64,000 bases of DNA from Halorientalis sp. LT38 (GCF_037031225.1 NZ_JAYEZN010000001.1:3348001-3412000); one strand, 5' to 3'; positions 16,520 through 25,431 are shown, counted from the first letter of the stretch. Made by a program: numbers and translations. The notes: generated by a model from the sequence alone, not told the origin.

Positions 16520-17314
16520 ATGCGTGGTTCGCCCGACGTCTCCCGGTCGATCGCGGGGACCTATCTCGCCCTCAGCGGCGGCACCCTGGTCGCCGCGCTG
16601 ACCGGTTTCGCGGGGGTCGCCGACCCGTGGCCCCCGTTCGCGCTGACCGGCGTCGTCGCCGGCGCCCTGGGGTACGCGCTGAGCGGGCGCATCGACCCGG
16701 AACGCATCGCGACGAGCACCCCGCTGTCCGTGTCGCTGATCCTCCCGCCGCTCGCCTCGCTGGTCTGGTTGATCGCACTTCTCGCCCACAATCCCGGGAT
16801 CGGCCTCCAGACGCTGTTCGTGCGGCCGGCGACGCTCGGGGTCCTGGCCGTCGGCCCGGCGATGGCGCTGGTCGAGATGGGGACGCATCGGACGACCATC
16901 GCCCGCATCGAGCGCTCGACCGTGCTGTTGCGGTTCGAGGCGCGACCCAGTCAGCGCGAGCGACGGTTGACGTACGGCGCCCTGGCGGTCGGCCTGGGGG
17001 CAGTGGCGGGCCTGCTGGCCGTGCTGGTGGTGCTGGATCGGGGCTCGATCGCCGCCGTGCTCGGGTCGGTCATGCTGGGCGCGCTCTCCTTCGCCGCGCT
17101 CCGGACCGACCGGCAACGTGTCGTTCTGACGGACGCGGGCGTTGCCGTCGACGGCACCTTCATCGAGTGGGACGAGGTGGCGTCGTACGACCTCGACGCG
17201 GATCGGCTCGTCGTTCGGCCGGACGGGCTGTTGCGGGACGGCTACCGGTTCGATCTCGGTGGCGGTCCCGACCGCGAGGCAGTGCGGGACGCCCTCGAAC
17301 GCGCCGGCGTCTAG
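16520..17314 (+). CDS. Membrane protein with C-terminal PH-like domain, unknown function
   Basis: The 264-residue protein has about six hydrophobic helices in two blocks (residues about 12-60, 72-130 and 152-200). A soluble tail (about 205-264) reads RVVLTDAGVAVDGTFIEWDEVASYDLDADRLVV, the usual pattern of a small bacterial-PH-like barrel. I do not recognise a specific family. It converges on the phosphohexomutase gene with a four-base overlap of the ends, and is divergent from the cdd-udp operon. Confidence 0.7.
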   Translation: MRGSPDVSRSIAGTYLALSGGTLVAALTGFAGVADPWPPFALTGVVAGALGYALSGRIDPERIATSTPLSVSLILPPLASLVWLIALLAHNPGIGLQTLFVRPATLGVLAVGPAMALVEMGTHRTTIARIERSTVLLRFEARPSQRERRLTYGALAVGLGAVAGLLAVLVVLDRGSIAAVLGSVMLGALSFAALRTDRQRVVLTDAGVAVDGTFIEWDEVASYDLDADRLVVRPDGLLRDGYRFDLGGGPDREAVRDALERAGV

Positions 17315-18654
17315 ACCGTCTCCTCGACCGTCGCGATAGCGTCGGCCATCAACTCGTCGACGTCGTCGCTCTCGGCGTAGAGCCGTATGTACGGCTCCGT
17401 CCCGCTGGGCCGAACGAGCAGCCAGGACGCGTCCGGGAAAGACAGCCGGACGCCGTACTCCGTCTCGACGGTCGCCTCCGGGAACTTTTCGGGGAGACGC
17501 TCTTCCAGGGTCACCATGACGGCGGGCTTTCGCTCGTCGGGACAGGCCACGTCGTCCTTCCGGTAGGGGCGTTCGGTGATGGGTTCGACGAGGCCGGCGA
17601 GTCCCGACGCCGCGAGCAATCGGGTCAGGACAGCGGCGCTGACCACGCCGTCGATCCAGTCGCCGAAGCCCGTGTGGAGGTGTTTCCACGGCTCGGCCGC
17701 GAAGGCCGCCTCGGTCTCCTCGTCGCCGGCCTCGCGGACCGCGGCGAGTCCCTCGTGGAGCTGTCCGAGAGCCGTTCGCTCGACGCGGCCACCGACCGCT
17801 GTGACGCGCTCGTCGATGCGCGCGGAGGCGTTCGGCGTCGTGACGACGACCGGGTCGCTCGCCTCGCTCTCGCGAACGTACCGTTCGGCGAGGACGGCGA
17901 GTACGGTGTCCTCGTGGACCACGTCGCCGTCGGCGTCGACGACGACGATCCGGTCTGCGTCGCCGTCGTGTCCGATGCCGACGTCGGCGTCGCCGTCCGC
18001 GACGAACGCGCGCAGGTCGGCCAGGCTCTCCGGCGTCGGCTTGCTCTCCCGGCCGGGGAAGTGGCCGTCGACGGTGGCGTTCAGCGCGCGGACGTCCGCG
18101 CCGAGCGCCCGGAGCACCTGCGGCGTCGCGACGCTCGCCATCCCGTTACCGCAGTCCACGGCGACGGTCAGGTCCGCCGGCGACGCGCCGAATCCCTCGG
18201 CGTAGTCCACCACGGCGTCACGGTACCGGTCCAGGACGTCGAGCGTCGACGCGCCGCCCCACTCGTCCCACGGCGCCGGTGCCGTGCCGGACTCGACGCG
18301 CTCGTCGATCCGTCGCTCGGCGTCACCGTCGTACTCCTGCCCGTCGACGAACAGTTTGAGGCCGTTGTCGGCGGGCGGGTTGTGGCTGGCGGTGACCATC
18401 ACGCCGCGTCGGTCCTGCGAGGCGTAGGCGAGTGCGGGCGTCGGGACGGCGCCGACGTCGCGGACGGTCGCGCCGCCGCTCTCGAGGCCCGCCTGGACGG
18501 CCGTGGCGATGCCGTCGCTCGTCTCCCTGCCGTCTCGTCCGAGGACGAACTCGGTGCCGTCGGCCGCCGCGGCGCGACCCACCGCGAGCGCCAGCTCCGG
18601 CGTCACGGCGTCGGCGACGGGGCCGCGGATCCCCGCGGTTCCGAACAGTGTCAT
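17311..18654 (-). CDS. glmM: Phosphohexomutase (phosphoglucosamine mutase / phosphomannomutase)
   Basis: The 447-residue protein has the four conserved blocks of the alpha-D-phosphohexomutase superfamily: the phosphoserine loop VTASHNPPADNG, the magnesium loop GHDGDADRIVVVD, the sugar-binding block near AAEPWKH, and the phosphate-binding block RPSGTEPYIRLY. The GTAGIRG opening is also typical. The variant sugar block (AEPWKH rather than GEESGH) is seen in archaeal GlmM-like enzymes, so glucosamine-phosphate isomerisation is likely but mannose or glucose phosphate is possible. The DUF5793-like gene upstream is on the same strand. Confidence 0.85.
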   Translation of the reverse strand: MTLFGTAGIRGPVADAVTPELALAVGRAAAADGTEFVLGRDGRETSDGIATAVQAGLESGGATVRDVGAVPTPALAYASQDRRGVMVTASHNPPADNGLKLFVDGQEYDGDAERRIDERVESGTAPAPWDEWGGASTLDVLDRYRDAVVDYAEGFGASPADLTVAVDCGNGMASVATPQVLRALGADVRALNATVDGHFPGRESKPTPESLADLRAFVADGDADVGIGHDGDADRIVVVDADGDVVHEDTVLAVLAERYVRESEASDPVVVTTPNASARIDERVTAVGGRVERTALGQLHEGLAAVREAGDEETEAAFAAEPWKHLHTGFGDWIDGVVSAAVLTRLLAASGLAGLVEPITERPYRKDDVACPDERKPAVMVTLEERLPEKFPEATVETEYGVRLSFPDASWLLVRPSGTEPYIRLYAESDDVDELMADAIATVEETV

Positions 18655-18703
18655 ACACCGACGAAGAAGCGACAGCCACTTAGAGGGCGGCGGTCCGCCC
18701 GGC

Positions 18704-19144
18704 TCAGAGCTCGACGCCGGAGGGAATCAGAGAGCGGTTCCGGAGGAGGCTCCCGTCGCCGTCGTAGACGAGCAGCGTCCGTTCCTCGGTCGTGTAGGTG
18801 TCGCCGCCCGCGATATCGATCTCGAGGGCGTAGCAGCCGCGCGACTCGCTCTCGGCCGTGTCGTAGGCTCGCGCGGCGTCGACCAGCCCGAGGACGGCGT
18901 CGGCATCGGCGTTGACTTCGAGGACGAACTCGCCGGTCAGGCGCTCGGTGACCGCGAGTACGCCGTCGGCGTCTGGCGCCTCGACGTCGGTCTGGAAGCG
19001 GAAGGCGAGATCGAGGTCCGTTCCGGGTGTAAGGCGCGTCTCGAGCTCGTCCGACGGGCCGTCGTACTCGATTCGGACCGTCGGCTGCTCGGCTGGATCG
19101 TCCCCGGCCTCGCGCAGTTCGAGCGTGAAGTAATCGCGCCTCAT
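18704..19144 (-). CDS. Conserved haloarchaeal protein (DUF5793-like)
   Basis: The 146-residue acidic protein begins MRRDYFTLELREAGDD and is almost all strands, with repeated stretches such as RIEYDGPSDELETRLTP and TDLDLAFRFQ. There is no signal peptide or membrane segment. I recall this pattern as the haloarchaeal DUF5793 family, whose function is unknown. It lies upstream of the phosphohexomutase gene on the same strand with a 49-base gap, which allows co-transcription. Confidence 0.65.
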   Translation of the reverse strand: MRRDYFTLELREAGDDPAEQPTVRIEYDGPSDELETRLTPGTDLDLAFRFQTDVEAPDADGVLAVTERLTGEFVLEVNADADAVLGLVDAARAYDTAESESRGCYALEIDIAGGDTYTTEERTLLVYDGDGSLLRNRSLIPSGVEL

Positions 19145-19251
19145 TCGGTAGTTGCGTCTACGGCGTCGGCACCAATGAACGTAACGCCTGTTACGACCGA
19201 CGGGGCGGTTCCGGCGTGGGGATTTTTGACAGTTCGCCCCGGGGGACTGGT

Positions 19252-19908
19252 ATGGTCTGGGTCAAGTCGGCGTACGCAGAGGAACTCGCCGTCCTCGCCG
19301 CGTGGCTGAGCGCGCTCCTCCCCTGGTCGATCTCCGTCTCGCTCGGGGAGATCCAGGGCGGATCGCTGATCGAATTTCACTTCCCCTTCCTGCTGATCCG
19401 CGTGCTGTTCGGGATCGAAGTGCCGGGCCCGAACCCGCTCGTCATGTTCCCGTGGGAGGCCATCGGCTTCTACAGCGAGGCCCCGGGTCCCCTCCCCTTC
19501 GCCGCCTGGACGGTCGGTGCGGCCGTGATCGGCCTCGCCGTCCTGTTGAGTCTGGGAATGTACGCGTTCGAGGACCGATTCGAGACGTCGCGGCTCGACC
19601 CGGTCCGGGTCATGGGCGGTCTCCTGCTGGTCGCCGCCCTCTTCCACACCGCCGCGAGCGCCCTGCTGCAGTTCGGTGGGCTGCCCATCGAGGGCGTGGC
19701 GACCGACAGTTTCCCGGGCCTCCTGGTACCCGTCGGCGTCGTCTTCCAGTTCGCCTTCGCGTACACCCTGCTCCGGGTGGACCGCGTCGACGACCCACCC
19801 GAGGGAGCGAGTGGCGCCCCGCCCGCGGAAACAGGTGACCCGACGACCCCGACCGCTGCGGACGGGGCGGACGCGGTTGGAGACGACTCGCCAGCGAGCG
19901 GCGAGTGA
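19252..19908 (+). CDS. Membrane protein of a haloarchaeal family (DUF7549-like)
   Basis: The 218-residue protein has four clear hydrophobic segments (about residues 8-26, 36-52, 80-105 and 120-170). They are followed by a glycine/acidic disordered tail rich in threonine and aspartate. The first residues MVWVKSAYAEELAVLAAWL fix the start; twelve further codons upstream look non-coding. The function is unknown. The neighbours do not explain it. Confidence 0.65.
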   Translation: MVWVKSAYAEELAVLAAWLSALLPWSISVSLGEIQGGSLIEFHFPFLLIRVLFGIEVPGPNPLVMFPWEAIGFYSEAPGPLPFAAWTVGAAVIGLAVLLSLGMYAFEDRFETSRLDPVRVMGGLLLVAALFHTAASALLQFGGLPIEGVATDSFPGLLVPVGVVFQFAFAYTLLRVDRVDDPPEGASGAPPAETGDPTTPTAADGADAVGDDSPASGE

Positions 19909-19970
19909 GCGACGTCCAGGCGGACGCCACCTATCAGCGGTCGTGACTAAACGTGCGGAAACGGGTGGCG

Positions 19971-19977
19971 CATTTAA
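19971..19977 (+). promoter_or_regulatory. TATA box for the secretion ATPase operon
   Basis: CATTTAA predicts transcription from about 20001, leaving a leader of about 30 bases before the ATG at 20034. Confidence 0.5.
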
Positions 19978-20033
19978 GTAAGTGGGTCCGTTACCGCAAG
20001 TAACGCGACCGACGGACGCGACGGGGACGATCT

Positions 20034-21665
20034 ATGGCAGGACAGCACGCGAGCGCGGGCGACGACGTCGGAGACAGTCGGGTCGAAGAGGTCCGCCGCT
20101 GGCTCTCCTACACCGCCGACCTGCTCCGGGGAACCACGCTGCCGGTCCAGAACTACGATCCGGACAAACACGACCGGCTCATCTCCTTCGACGGCCTCGC
20201 CGACTACGAGGAACTCGACCGCTACTGGCTCAACGTCCCCTTCTCGTTCGTCTCGATCAACTACGACCACGACGACGACAAACACCGCTACCACGTCGTC
20301 GAACCCCGCCTCGACGAACTGGAGGCGGACCTGCTCGACCGGCTGGCCGAGGACATCCGCGAACCGCTGCTCTACCGGGACGAGGTGGCCGACGACCCCG
20401 AACTGGCGCTGCGCGAGGAGCTGAAGAATCGCCTCGAGGGGTACGGCGTCGACGTCGGTCTCGAGACCTATTACCGGCTGTTCTACTACCTGCACCGCCG
20501 CTTTCACGGCTACGGGCGGATCGACCCGATCATGCACGACCCCCACGTCGAGGACATCTCCTGCGACGGCCCCGAACTCCCCATCTTCGTCTACCACGAC
20601 GACTACACCGACGTCGAATCGAACGTCACCTTCGAGCGCGAGGAGCTCTCGAACTTCGTCATCCAGCTGGCCCAGCGTTCGGGCCGCCACGTCAGCGTCT
20701 CCGACCCCGTCGTCTCCGCGACGCTGCCAGACGGCTCCCGGATCGAACTCGCGCTCGGCGAGGAGGTGACGCCGCGGGGGTCGGCCTTCACCATCCGGAA
20801 GTACGCCGACGAGCCGTTCACGCCCATCGACCTGCTGGAGTACGGGACGGCGAACCTCGACATGCTCGCCTTCCTCTGGCTGGCCATCGAGAACAACCGG
20901 TCGCTGTTGTTCGCGGGCGGGACCGCCGCCGGGAAGACCACCTCGATGAACGCCGTCTCGATGTTCGTCCCGCCGCGCTCGAAGGTGCTGACGATCGAGG
21001 ACACGCGCGAACTGTCGCTGTATCACGACAACTGGCTCTCGTCGGTGACCCGCGAGCGCCTGGACGACGACGACATCACGATGTACGACCTGCTGCGGTC
21101 GGCGCTCCGCCACAGGCCGGAATACATCATCGTCGGCGAGGTCCGGGGCGAGGAAGCGATCACCCTGTTCCAGGCGATGAACACCGGGCACACGACGTTC
21201 TCGACGATGCACGCCGACAGCGTCCAGACGGTGATCAACCGGCTCGAGAACGAGCCGATCAACGTCCCGCGTCCGATGGTCCAGTCGCTGGACGTGCTCT
21301 GCGTGCAGGTGCTGACCCGGACCGGCGGCGAGCGCGTCCGGCGGATGCGTACCCTCGCCGAGATCGAGGGGATCGACCAGCGGACCGGCGAACTCGACTA
21401 CTCGAACACCTACAACTGGAAAGCGACCGAGGACACCTTCACCAACAGCGGGAGCGACCTGCTCGAGGAGATCCGCGACGAGCGCGGCTGGAGCCAGTCG
21501 GAGTTGCTCCGCGAACTCCGCAACCGCAAGAAGTTCCTCCGGTACCTCCGCGAGGAGGGCGTCCACGACTACCGGCGGTTCACGGCCATGGTGAACAAGT
21601 ACTACGCGGACGCCGACGAGGTCCTCGACCGGATCGAGGACGCCGGCGTCGAAGTGGAGACCTGA
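20034..21665 (+). CDS. Type II/IV secretion ATPase (archaeal pilus assembly ATPase)
   Basis: The 543-residue protein powers assembly of type IV pilus-like filaments. It has an N-terminal domain (about 1-270), then Walker A GGTAAGKT (about 296-303), the Asp box TIEDTRELSLYHDNW, Walker B YIIVGEVRGEEA and the His box TGHTTFSTMHADS. A C-terminal helix-rich tail (about 480-543) extends beyond the usual core. It is followed one base later by its membrane partner, so the pair forms an operon. No prepilin-like gene is visible in the window, so the filament subunits must be elsewhere. Confidence 0.9.
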   Translation: MAGQHASAGDDVGDSRVEEVRRWLSYTADLLRGTTLPVQNYDPDKHDRLISFDGLADYEELDRYWLNVPFSFVSINYDHDDDKHRYHVVEPRLDELEADLLDRLAEDIREPLLYRDEVADDPELALREELKNRLEGYGVDVGLETYYRLFYYLHRRFHGYGRIDPIMHDPHVEDISCDGPELPIFVYHDDYTDVESNVTFEREELSNFVIQLAQRSGRHVSVSDPVVSATLPDGSRIELALGEEVTPRGSAFTIRKYADEPFTPIDLLEYGTANLDMLAFLWLAIENNRSLLFAGGTAAGKTTSMNAVSMFVPPRSKVLTIEDTRELSLYHDNWLSSVTRERLDDDDITMYDLLRSALRHRPEYIIVGEVRGEEAITLFQAMNTGHTTFSTMHADSVQTVINRLENEPINVPRPMVQSLDVLCVQVLTRTGGERVRRMRTLAEIEGIDQRTGELDYSNTYNWKATEDTFTNSGSDLLEEIRDERGWSQSELLRELRNRKKFLRYLREEGVHDYRRFTAMVNKYYADADEVLDRIEDAGVEVET

Positions 21666-21666
21666 C

Positions 21667-24084
21667 ATGGTCTCCGTACTGGCCCTTCTCCCGGCGCTTT
21701 TCGCCCTGGCACTCGGAAGCCTCCTGCTCGCGGCGGGGTCGAGCACCCGCGTGAACCGACGCCTGACCCGGATCGCACGCGGCACGTTCGGCCGGTTCGT
21801 CGACGAGGACCGACTCGACCGCGAGGAACTGCTCCAGGCCGCGTACGTGCCCGAGACCTACCGGGCGTACGCGGCGAAGTCGTACCTCTACGCGGTCCTG
21901 TTCGCGGTCCTGGGCGGCATCGTCGGGGGCTACGGCGTCGCCGGGTTCGTCGTCGCGATCCCGGCCATCGGGGGGCTCGTGGCCGGCCTGCCGAACACGA
22001 TGACGGCCGTCCTGGGTCAGCCGTCGACCTGGTCGCTTGAACTGCCGCCGGACGTGTTCCTGGCCGTCGCCGTGACCGGCGGCCTCGTCGCGGGACTCAT
22101 TTCGGGCGTCCTCGCGTACGTCATGCGGTGGCAACAGCTCGCCAGCCGGGCCGAGGCCCGCCGCCGACGGATCAACGAGAGCCTGGCCCGGACCGTCGCC
22201 TTCCTCTACGCGCTCTCCCGGGGCGGGATGCCGTTCCCGGTCGTCATGCGAACCCTCGCGGACAACAAGGGGATCTACGGCGAGAGCGCCCGCGAGATGT
22301 CCGTCGCCGTCCGGCAGATGGACCTGTTCGGCACCGACATGATAAACGCCATCCGCCGGACCTCCCAGCGGACGCCCAGCGAGGAGTTCAAGACCTTCAG
22401 CGAGAACCTCTCGAGCGTCCTCCAGAGCGGGCAGAGCCTCCCGCAGTTCCTCCGCGACCAGTACGAGCGCTACCAGGAGGAGGCAGAAGAGCGCCAGGAG
22501 GAACTACTCGAACTGCTGGCGACAATCGCCGAGGCCTACGTGACCGTACTGGTCGCCGGGACCCTCTTCCTGATCACCATCCTGCTCGTGTTCGGGCTGA
22601 CGACGACCGACACGCTCTGGATCCTCCAGTTGCTCGGCTACCTGGCCATCCCGCTGGCGAACCTCGGGTTCATGGTGTTCCTGAACCAGCGCCTGGAACT
22701 CCTGGGGATCGGCAGCGACGGGACCTCGGTCCCCGACGCGTCCTCGCTCGTCAGCGGCGGGGCGACCGACGCGAACGTGACCGCGGCGGACGGCGGACAG
22801 GCCCGGGCCATCGGCGACAACTTCGAGCGACTGGCCGTCTACGACCGGCTCCAGCGCTACCGGCGCGTCGCCAGTTCGCCCTTCCAGACGGTCCTCCGCG
22901 ACCCGACGACGCTCTTGTACGTGACGATCCCGCTGGCGCTCGTCGTCACGCTGTTCAGACTGCCCGCGGCGCTCACCGGCGTCGGGGTCAACGTGCGCGT
23001 CCTCGACGACCTGCTCGTCCAGGCGCTCCTCTTCGTCCTCGGGAGCTACGCGATCGTCCGGTTCGTCTACAAGCGCAGACTCACCCGGATCGAGGCGGCC
23101 TCGCCGGAACTGCTCGAACGCCTGGCCAGCCTCAACGAGGCCGGGATGTCGGTGGTCGAGAGCTTCAACCGCGTCCGCGGGAGCGACCTGGGTGCGCTGA
23201 CCGACGAGATCGAGCGCATCTGGGCGGACATCAACCTCGGGGCGAACGTCGAGGCGGCGCTGGTCCGCTTCGGGCAGCGCGTCCGGACCATCCCGGTCAC
23301 CCGGGCCGTGACGCTCCTGACGAACGCGATGCGGGCGAGCGGGTCGATCGGTGCCGTGTTGCGCATCGCGGGGACGCAGGCGCGGGCGGACCTGCGGATG
23401 AAACGCCAGCGCCGCCGGCAGATGCTGACCTACCTGGTCGTCATCTACGTGGCCTTCCTGGTCTTCCTGGTGATCATCATCGCCGTCGAGGAGGTGCTGG
23501 TGCCGAGCCTGCCCAACAGCGTGCCGACGCCGCCCTCGGACAACCGGCTCGGCGTCGACGCGAGTCAGTTCGCCCGCTTCGGTAGCGTCGACAAGGCCGC
23601 ATACACCCTCATCTTCTTCCACATCGGCCTGATGCAGGCCTTCTTCTCGGGGCTCATCGGCGGCCAGCTCGGCGAGGGATCGGTCCGCGACGGCGTCAAA
23701 CACGCAGCGATCCTGATGACCGTGGCCTACCTCATCTTCCTCCTGTTGTCCTCGCCGGTCGCGTCGATGAACATGCAGGGCCAGTTCGGTGGCACCGACG
23801 AGGTCACCGTCGAGTCCGCGTCGCTCTCCGAGGGCGGCTTCATCGTCGTCCGCGAGAACTCCCCGGAGGGCGACATCATCGGCGTCAGCGGCTACCTCCC
23901 CGCCGGGACCTCGAAGGACGTGACGATCGAACTGGACCAGGAAGTCGAGGGCGAGGAGACCGTCGTACTGATACCACACCAGGACACGGACGAGGACCGG
24001 ACCTTCGAGTACGACGGTGGCGAGGTCGACGCCGTCTATCCGCCCGGCGTCGAAGCCACCCAGGTCGAGTTCACCTTCGACTAG
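21667..24084 (+). CDS. Type II secretion F-type membrane platform (PilC/TadC-like) with extra C-terminal domain
   Basis: The 805-residue protein contains two T2SSF domains. The first lies around residues 165-300 (RTVAFLYALSRGGMPFPVVM), the second around 470-610 (LLERLASLNEAGMSVVESFNRV). Each is framed by membrane helices. This duplicated layout is the archaeal pilus platform that partners the ATPase encoded just upstream. After a last helix near residue 695, an outward-facing beta domain (about 712-805) reads GGFIVVRENSPEGDIIGVSGYL and ends in LIPHQDTDEDRTFEYDGG, resembling the DUF7282 domain of secreted haloarchaeal proteins. This extension is unusual for the family. Confidence 0.88.
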   Translation: MVSVLALLPALFALALGSLLLAAGSSTRVNRRLTRIARGTFGRFVDEDRLDREELLQAAYVPETYRAYAAKSYLYAVLFAVLGGIVGGYGVAGFVVAIPAIGGLVAGLPNTMTAVLGQPSTWSLELPPDVFLAVAVTGGLVAGLISGVLAYVMRWQQLASRAEARRRRINESLARTVAFLYALSRGGMPFPVVMRTLADNKGIYGESAREMSVAVRQMDLFGTDMINAIRRTSQRTPSEEFKTFSENLSSVLQSGQSLPQFLRDQYERYQEEAEERQEELLELLATIAEAYVTVLVAGTLFLITILLVFGLTTTDTLWILQLLGYLAIPLANLGFMVFLNQRLELLGIGSDGTSVPDASSLVSGGATDANVTAADGGQARAIGDNFERLAVYDRLQRYRRVASSPFQTVLRDPTTLLYVTIPLALVVTLFRLPAALTGVGVNVRVLDDLLVQALLFVLGSYAIVRFVYKRRLTRIEAASPELLERLASLNEAGMSVVESFNRVRGSDLGALTDEIERIWADINLGANVEAALVRFGQRVRTIPVTRAVTLLTNAMRASGSIGAVLRIAGTQARADLRMKRQRRRQMLTYLVVIYVAFLVFLVIIIAVEEVLVPSLPNSVPTPPSDNRLGVDASQFARFGSVDKAAYTLIFFHIGLMQAFFSGLIGGQLGEGSVRDGVKHAAILMTVAYLIFLLLSSPVASMNMQGQFGGTDEVTVESASLSEGGFIVVRENSPEGDIIGVSGYLPAGTSKDVTIELDQEVEGEETVVLIPHQDTDEDRTFEYDGGEVDAVYPPGVEATQVEFTFD

Positions 24085-24120
24085 CGCAACAGACTTGCCC
24101 GCCGGGCCGGAACCGCCGGC

Positions 24121-24786
24121 ATGGACGACGAGCCCGGCCGCGCGACCGTCCGGGACACCTACGACCGGATCGCCGCCCACTTCTCCGCCACCCGCGAGTA
24201 CGCCTGGCCGGAGGTCGAGTCCTTCCTCGCCGACGGCGAGCACTGCGCCGTCGGCCTCGACCTGGGCTGTGGGAACGGTCGCCACGCCGAACCGCTCGCC
24301 GGCCTCGCCGACCGCGTGCTGGCAGTCGACGTGAGCCGGGGCCTGCTCGAGGAAGCCCGGGACCGGGTGGCCGGCACCGACGCCGAGGGAGCCGTCCGGC
24401 TCGTTCAGGCCGACGCCGCGTCCCTGCCGATCCGCGCCGACGCCGTGGACGTGGCCGTCTACGTCGCCACGCTGCACCACCTCCCCGAGCGGGACCTCCG
24501 GGTCGCGAGTCTGGACGAACTCGCCCGCGTGCTCGACCCGGACGGTCGCGCGCTGGTCAGCGCCTGGAGCACGGCCCACGATCGGTTCGACGCCGAGGAG
24601 GGGTTCGATACGACCGTCGACTGGACGCTCCCGGGCGGTGAGCGCGTCCCCCGCTTCTATCACATCTACAGCCCAGCGGAGTTCCGCGCGGATCTGGACG
24701 CGAGCGGGCTGGCGCCGGTCGAGGTGTTCGTCTCCAGCGGGAACTGTTACGCCGTGGTGGCCGACGGCGAAGGGAAAGGGACATAA
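24121..24786 (+). CDS. SAM-dependent methyltransferase, Trm9-like
   Basis: The 221-residue protein has the class I methyltransferase motif GLDLGCGNGRH (residues about 46-56) and LPIRADAVDVAVYVATLHHL. The N-terminus DTYDRIAAHFSATREYAWPEVESFL matches the characteristic opening of Trm9/ALKBH8 methyltransferases, which finish mcm5-type modification of wobble uridine in tRNA. A tRNA-Gly gene whose anticodon begins with U lies 160 bases downstream. A tRNA target is therefore attractive, but it is inference; a general small-molecule methyltransferase is the alternative. Confidence 0.8.
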   Translation: MDDEPGRATVRDTYDRIAAHFSATREYAWPEVESFLADGEHCAVGLDLGCGNGRHAEPLAGLADRVLAVDVSRGLLEEARDRVAGTDAEGAVRLVQADAASLPIRADAVDVAVYVATLHHLPERDLRVASLDELARVLDPDGRALVSAWSTAHDRFDAEEGFDTTVDWTLPGGERVPRFYHIYSPAEFRADLDASGLAPVEVFVSSGNCYAVVADGEGKGT

Positions 24787-24945
24787 ATCGGCGCACGGTA
24801 CGCCAACCTGCTACCTCGCGCCGTGGCGACCCAGCCTGGATCACTGGTGACCCCGGTCGGGGCGGCATTCGGAACACGTGCGGCGATGTCTCACCGAGCG
24901 AAGCGAGGTGAGGCCAGGCGCACGAGTGAACGAAGTGAACGACCT

Positions 24946-25016
24946 GCGGCGATGGTCTAGTGGTAGGACCTGAGCCTTCCAAGCTCATGGCCCGGGTTCA
25001 AATCCCGGTCGCCGCA
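24946..25016 (+). tRNA. tRNA-Gly (UCC)
   Basis: The 71-base gene folds into a full cloverleaf. The acceptor GCGGCGA pairs with TCGCCGC, with discriminator A at 25016. The anticodon stem TGAGC/GCTCA encloses CTTCCAA, giving anticodon TCC. The T arm is CCGGG-TTCAAAT-CCCGG. CCA is not encoded. The 3' end is repeated downstream at 25243-25255. Confidence 0.95.
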
Positions 25017-25058
25017 TTGCGAGGCGCGAACGACTGTGAGCGCCTCGGTTCGCGAACG
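25004..25058 (+). repeat. First copy: tRNA-Gly 3' end plus 42-base flank
   Basis: The last 13 bases of the tRNA gene and the next 42 bases recur at 25243-25297, with five mismatches in 55 positions. The unit length between copies is 239 bases. Confidence 0.75.
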
Positions 25059-25119
25059 GCGAGTTTACGAGCCGTGAGCGGGCGCTCGCAAACCGCGAGC
25101 GACGAATGCGCCAGGAGGC

Positions 25120-25199
25120 GATTTGAACCCTGGAAGTCACAGCCCGCACAGCCGAGCCTTGCGAGGCGAGCAGGAATGTCTTCCTCCGGTTCAAATTCC
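25120..25199. repeat. tRNA-tail module, copy Gly
   Basis: The 80-bp module opens with GATTTGAACCCTGGAAGTC (the inverted T-arm of the neighbouring tRNA-Gly) and closes with GTCTTCCTCCGGTTCAAAT followed by TCC (a direct T-arm copy). The matching module behind tRNA-Arg is at 30722-30790: 19 of 24 bases agree at the left end and 18 of 22 at the right. Confidence 0.7.
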
Positions 25200-25241
25200 G
25201 ACCGACGAAGTCGGTCGGCGTGCGCGACGGTAGTCGCGCAC
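25198..25241. repeat. Two perfect hairpins in tandem
   Basis: CCGACCGAC-GAA-GTCGGTCGG (25198-25218) is followed by GTGCGCGAC-GGTA-GTCGCGCAC (25220-25241). Both stems are perfect over nine pairs. They separate the module from the second copy of the tRNA-Gly 3' end. Confidence 0.7.
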
Positions 25242-25242
25242 T

Positions 25243-25297
25243 CCCGGTCGCCGCAATCCGAGGCACGAACGACTGTGAACGCCTCGTTTCGCGAACG
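25243..25297 (+). repeat. Second copy: tRNA-Gly 3' end plus flank
   Basis: CCCGGTCGCCGCA matches the T-stem side and acceptor end of the tRNA exactly, followed by a 42-base flank with five changes compared with 25017-25058. No T-loop precedes it, so it is a fragment and not a second gene. Confidence 0.75.
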
Positions 25298-25431
25298 ATT
25301 GTGAGCGCTTCGGGGCAATATCGAGTGGGCCTCGTAATCCTACACGAAAAACCGATTGATAGGGCTCTGAGACCTTCAGGACGCCGTTCACGAAGACACT
25401 TGAGTGACAATATCGTACGGACGAGACGACA

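Larger units (their letters stand above)
25017..25431. other. Repeat-rich tail behind tRNA-Gly
   Basis: No protein gene is supported. The region holds a T-arm-like inverted module (25120-25199), two perfect 9-bp hairpins (25198-25218 and 25220-25241), and a second copy of the tRNA 3' end with its 42-base flank (25243-25297). The last 100 bases hold the promoter region of the HalOD1 gene. Confidence 0.7.

Noticed and set aside
24852-24890. Echoes of tRNA-Gly ends upstream of the gene (about 24852 and 24880)
   Set aside because: Only 8 to 10 bases match at each place, which can occur by chance in GC-rich DNA. Noted in the tRNA-tail discussion but not counted as repeats.
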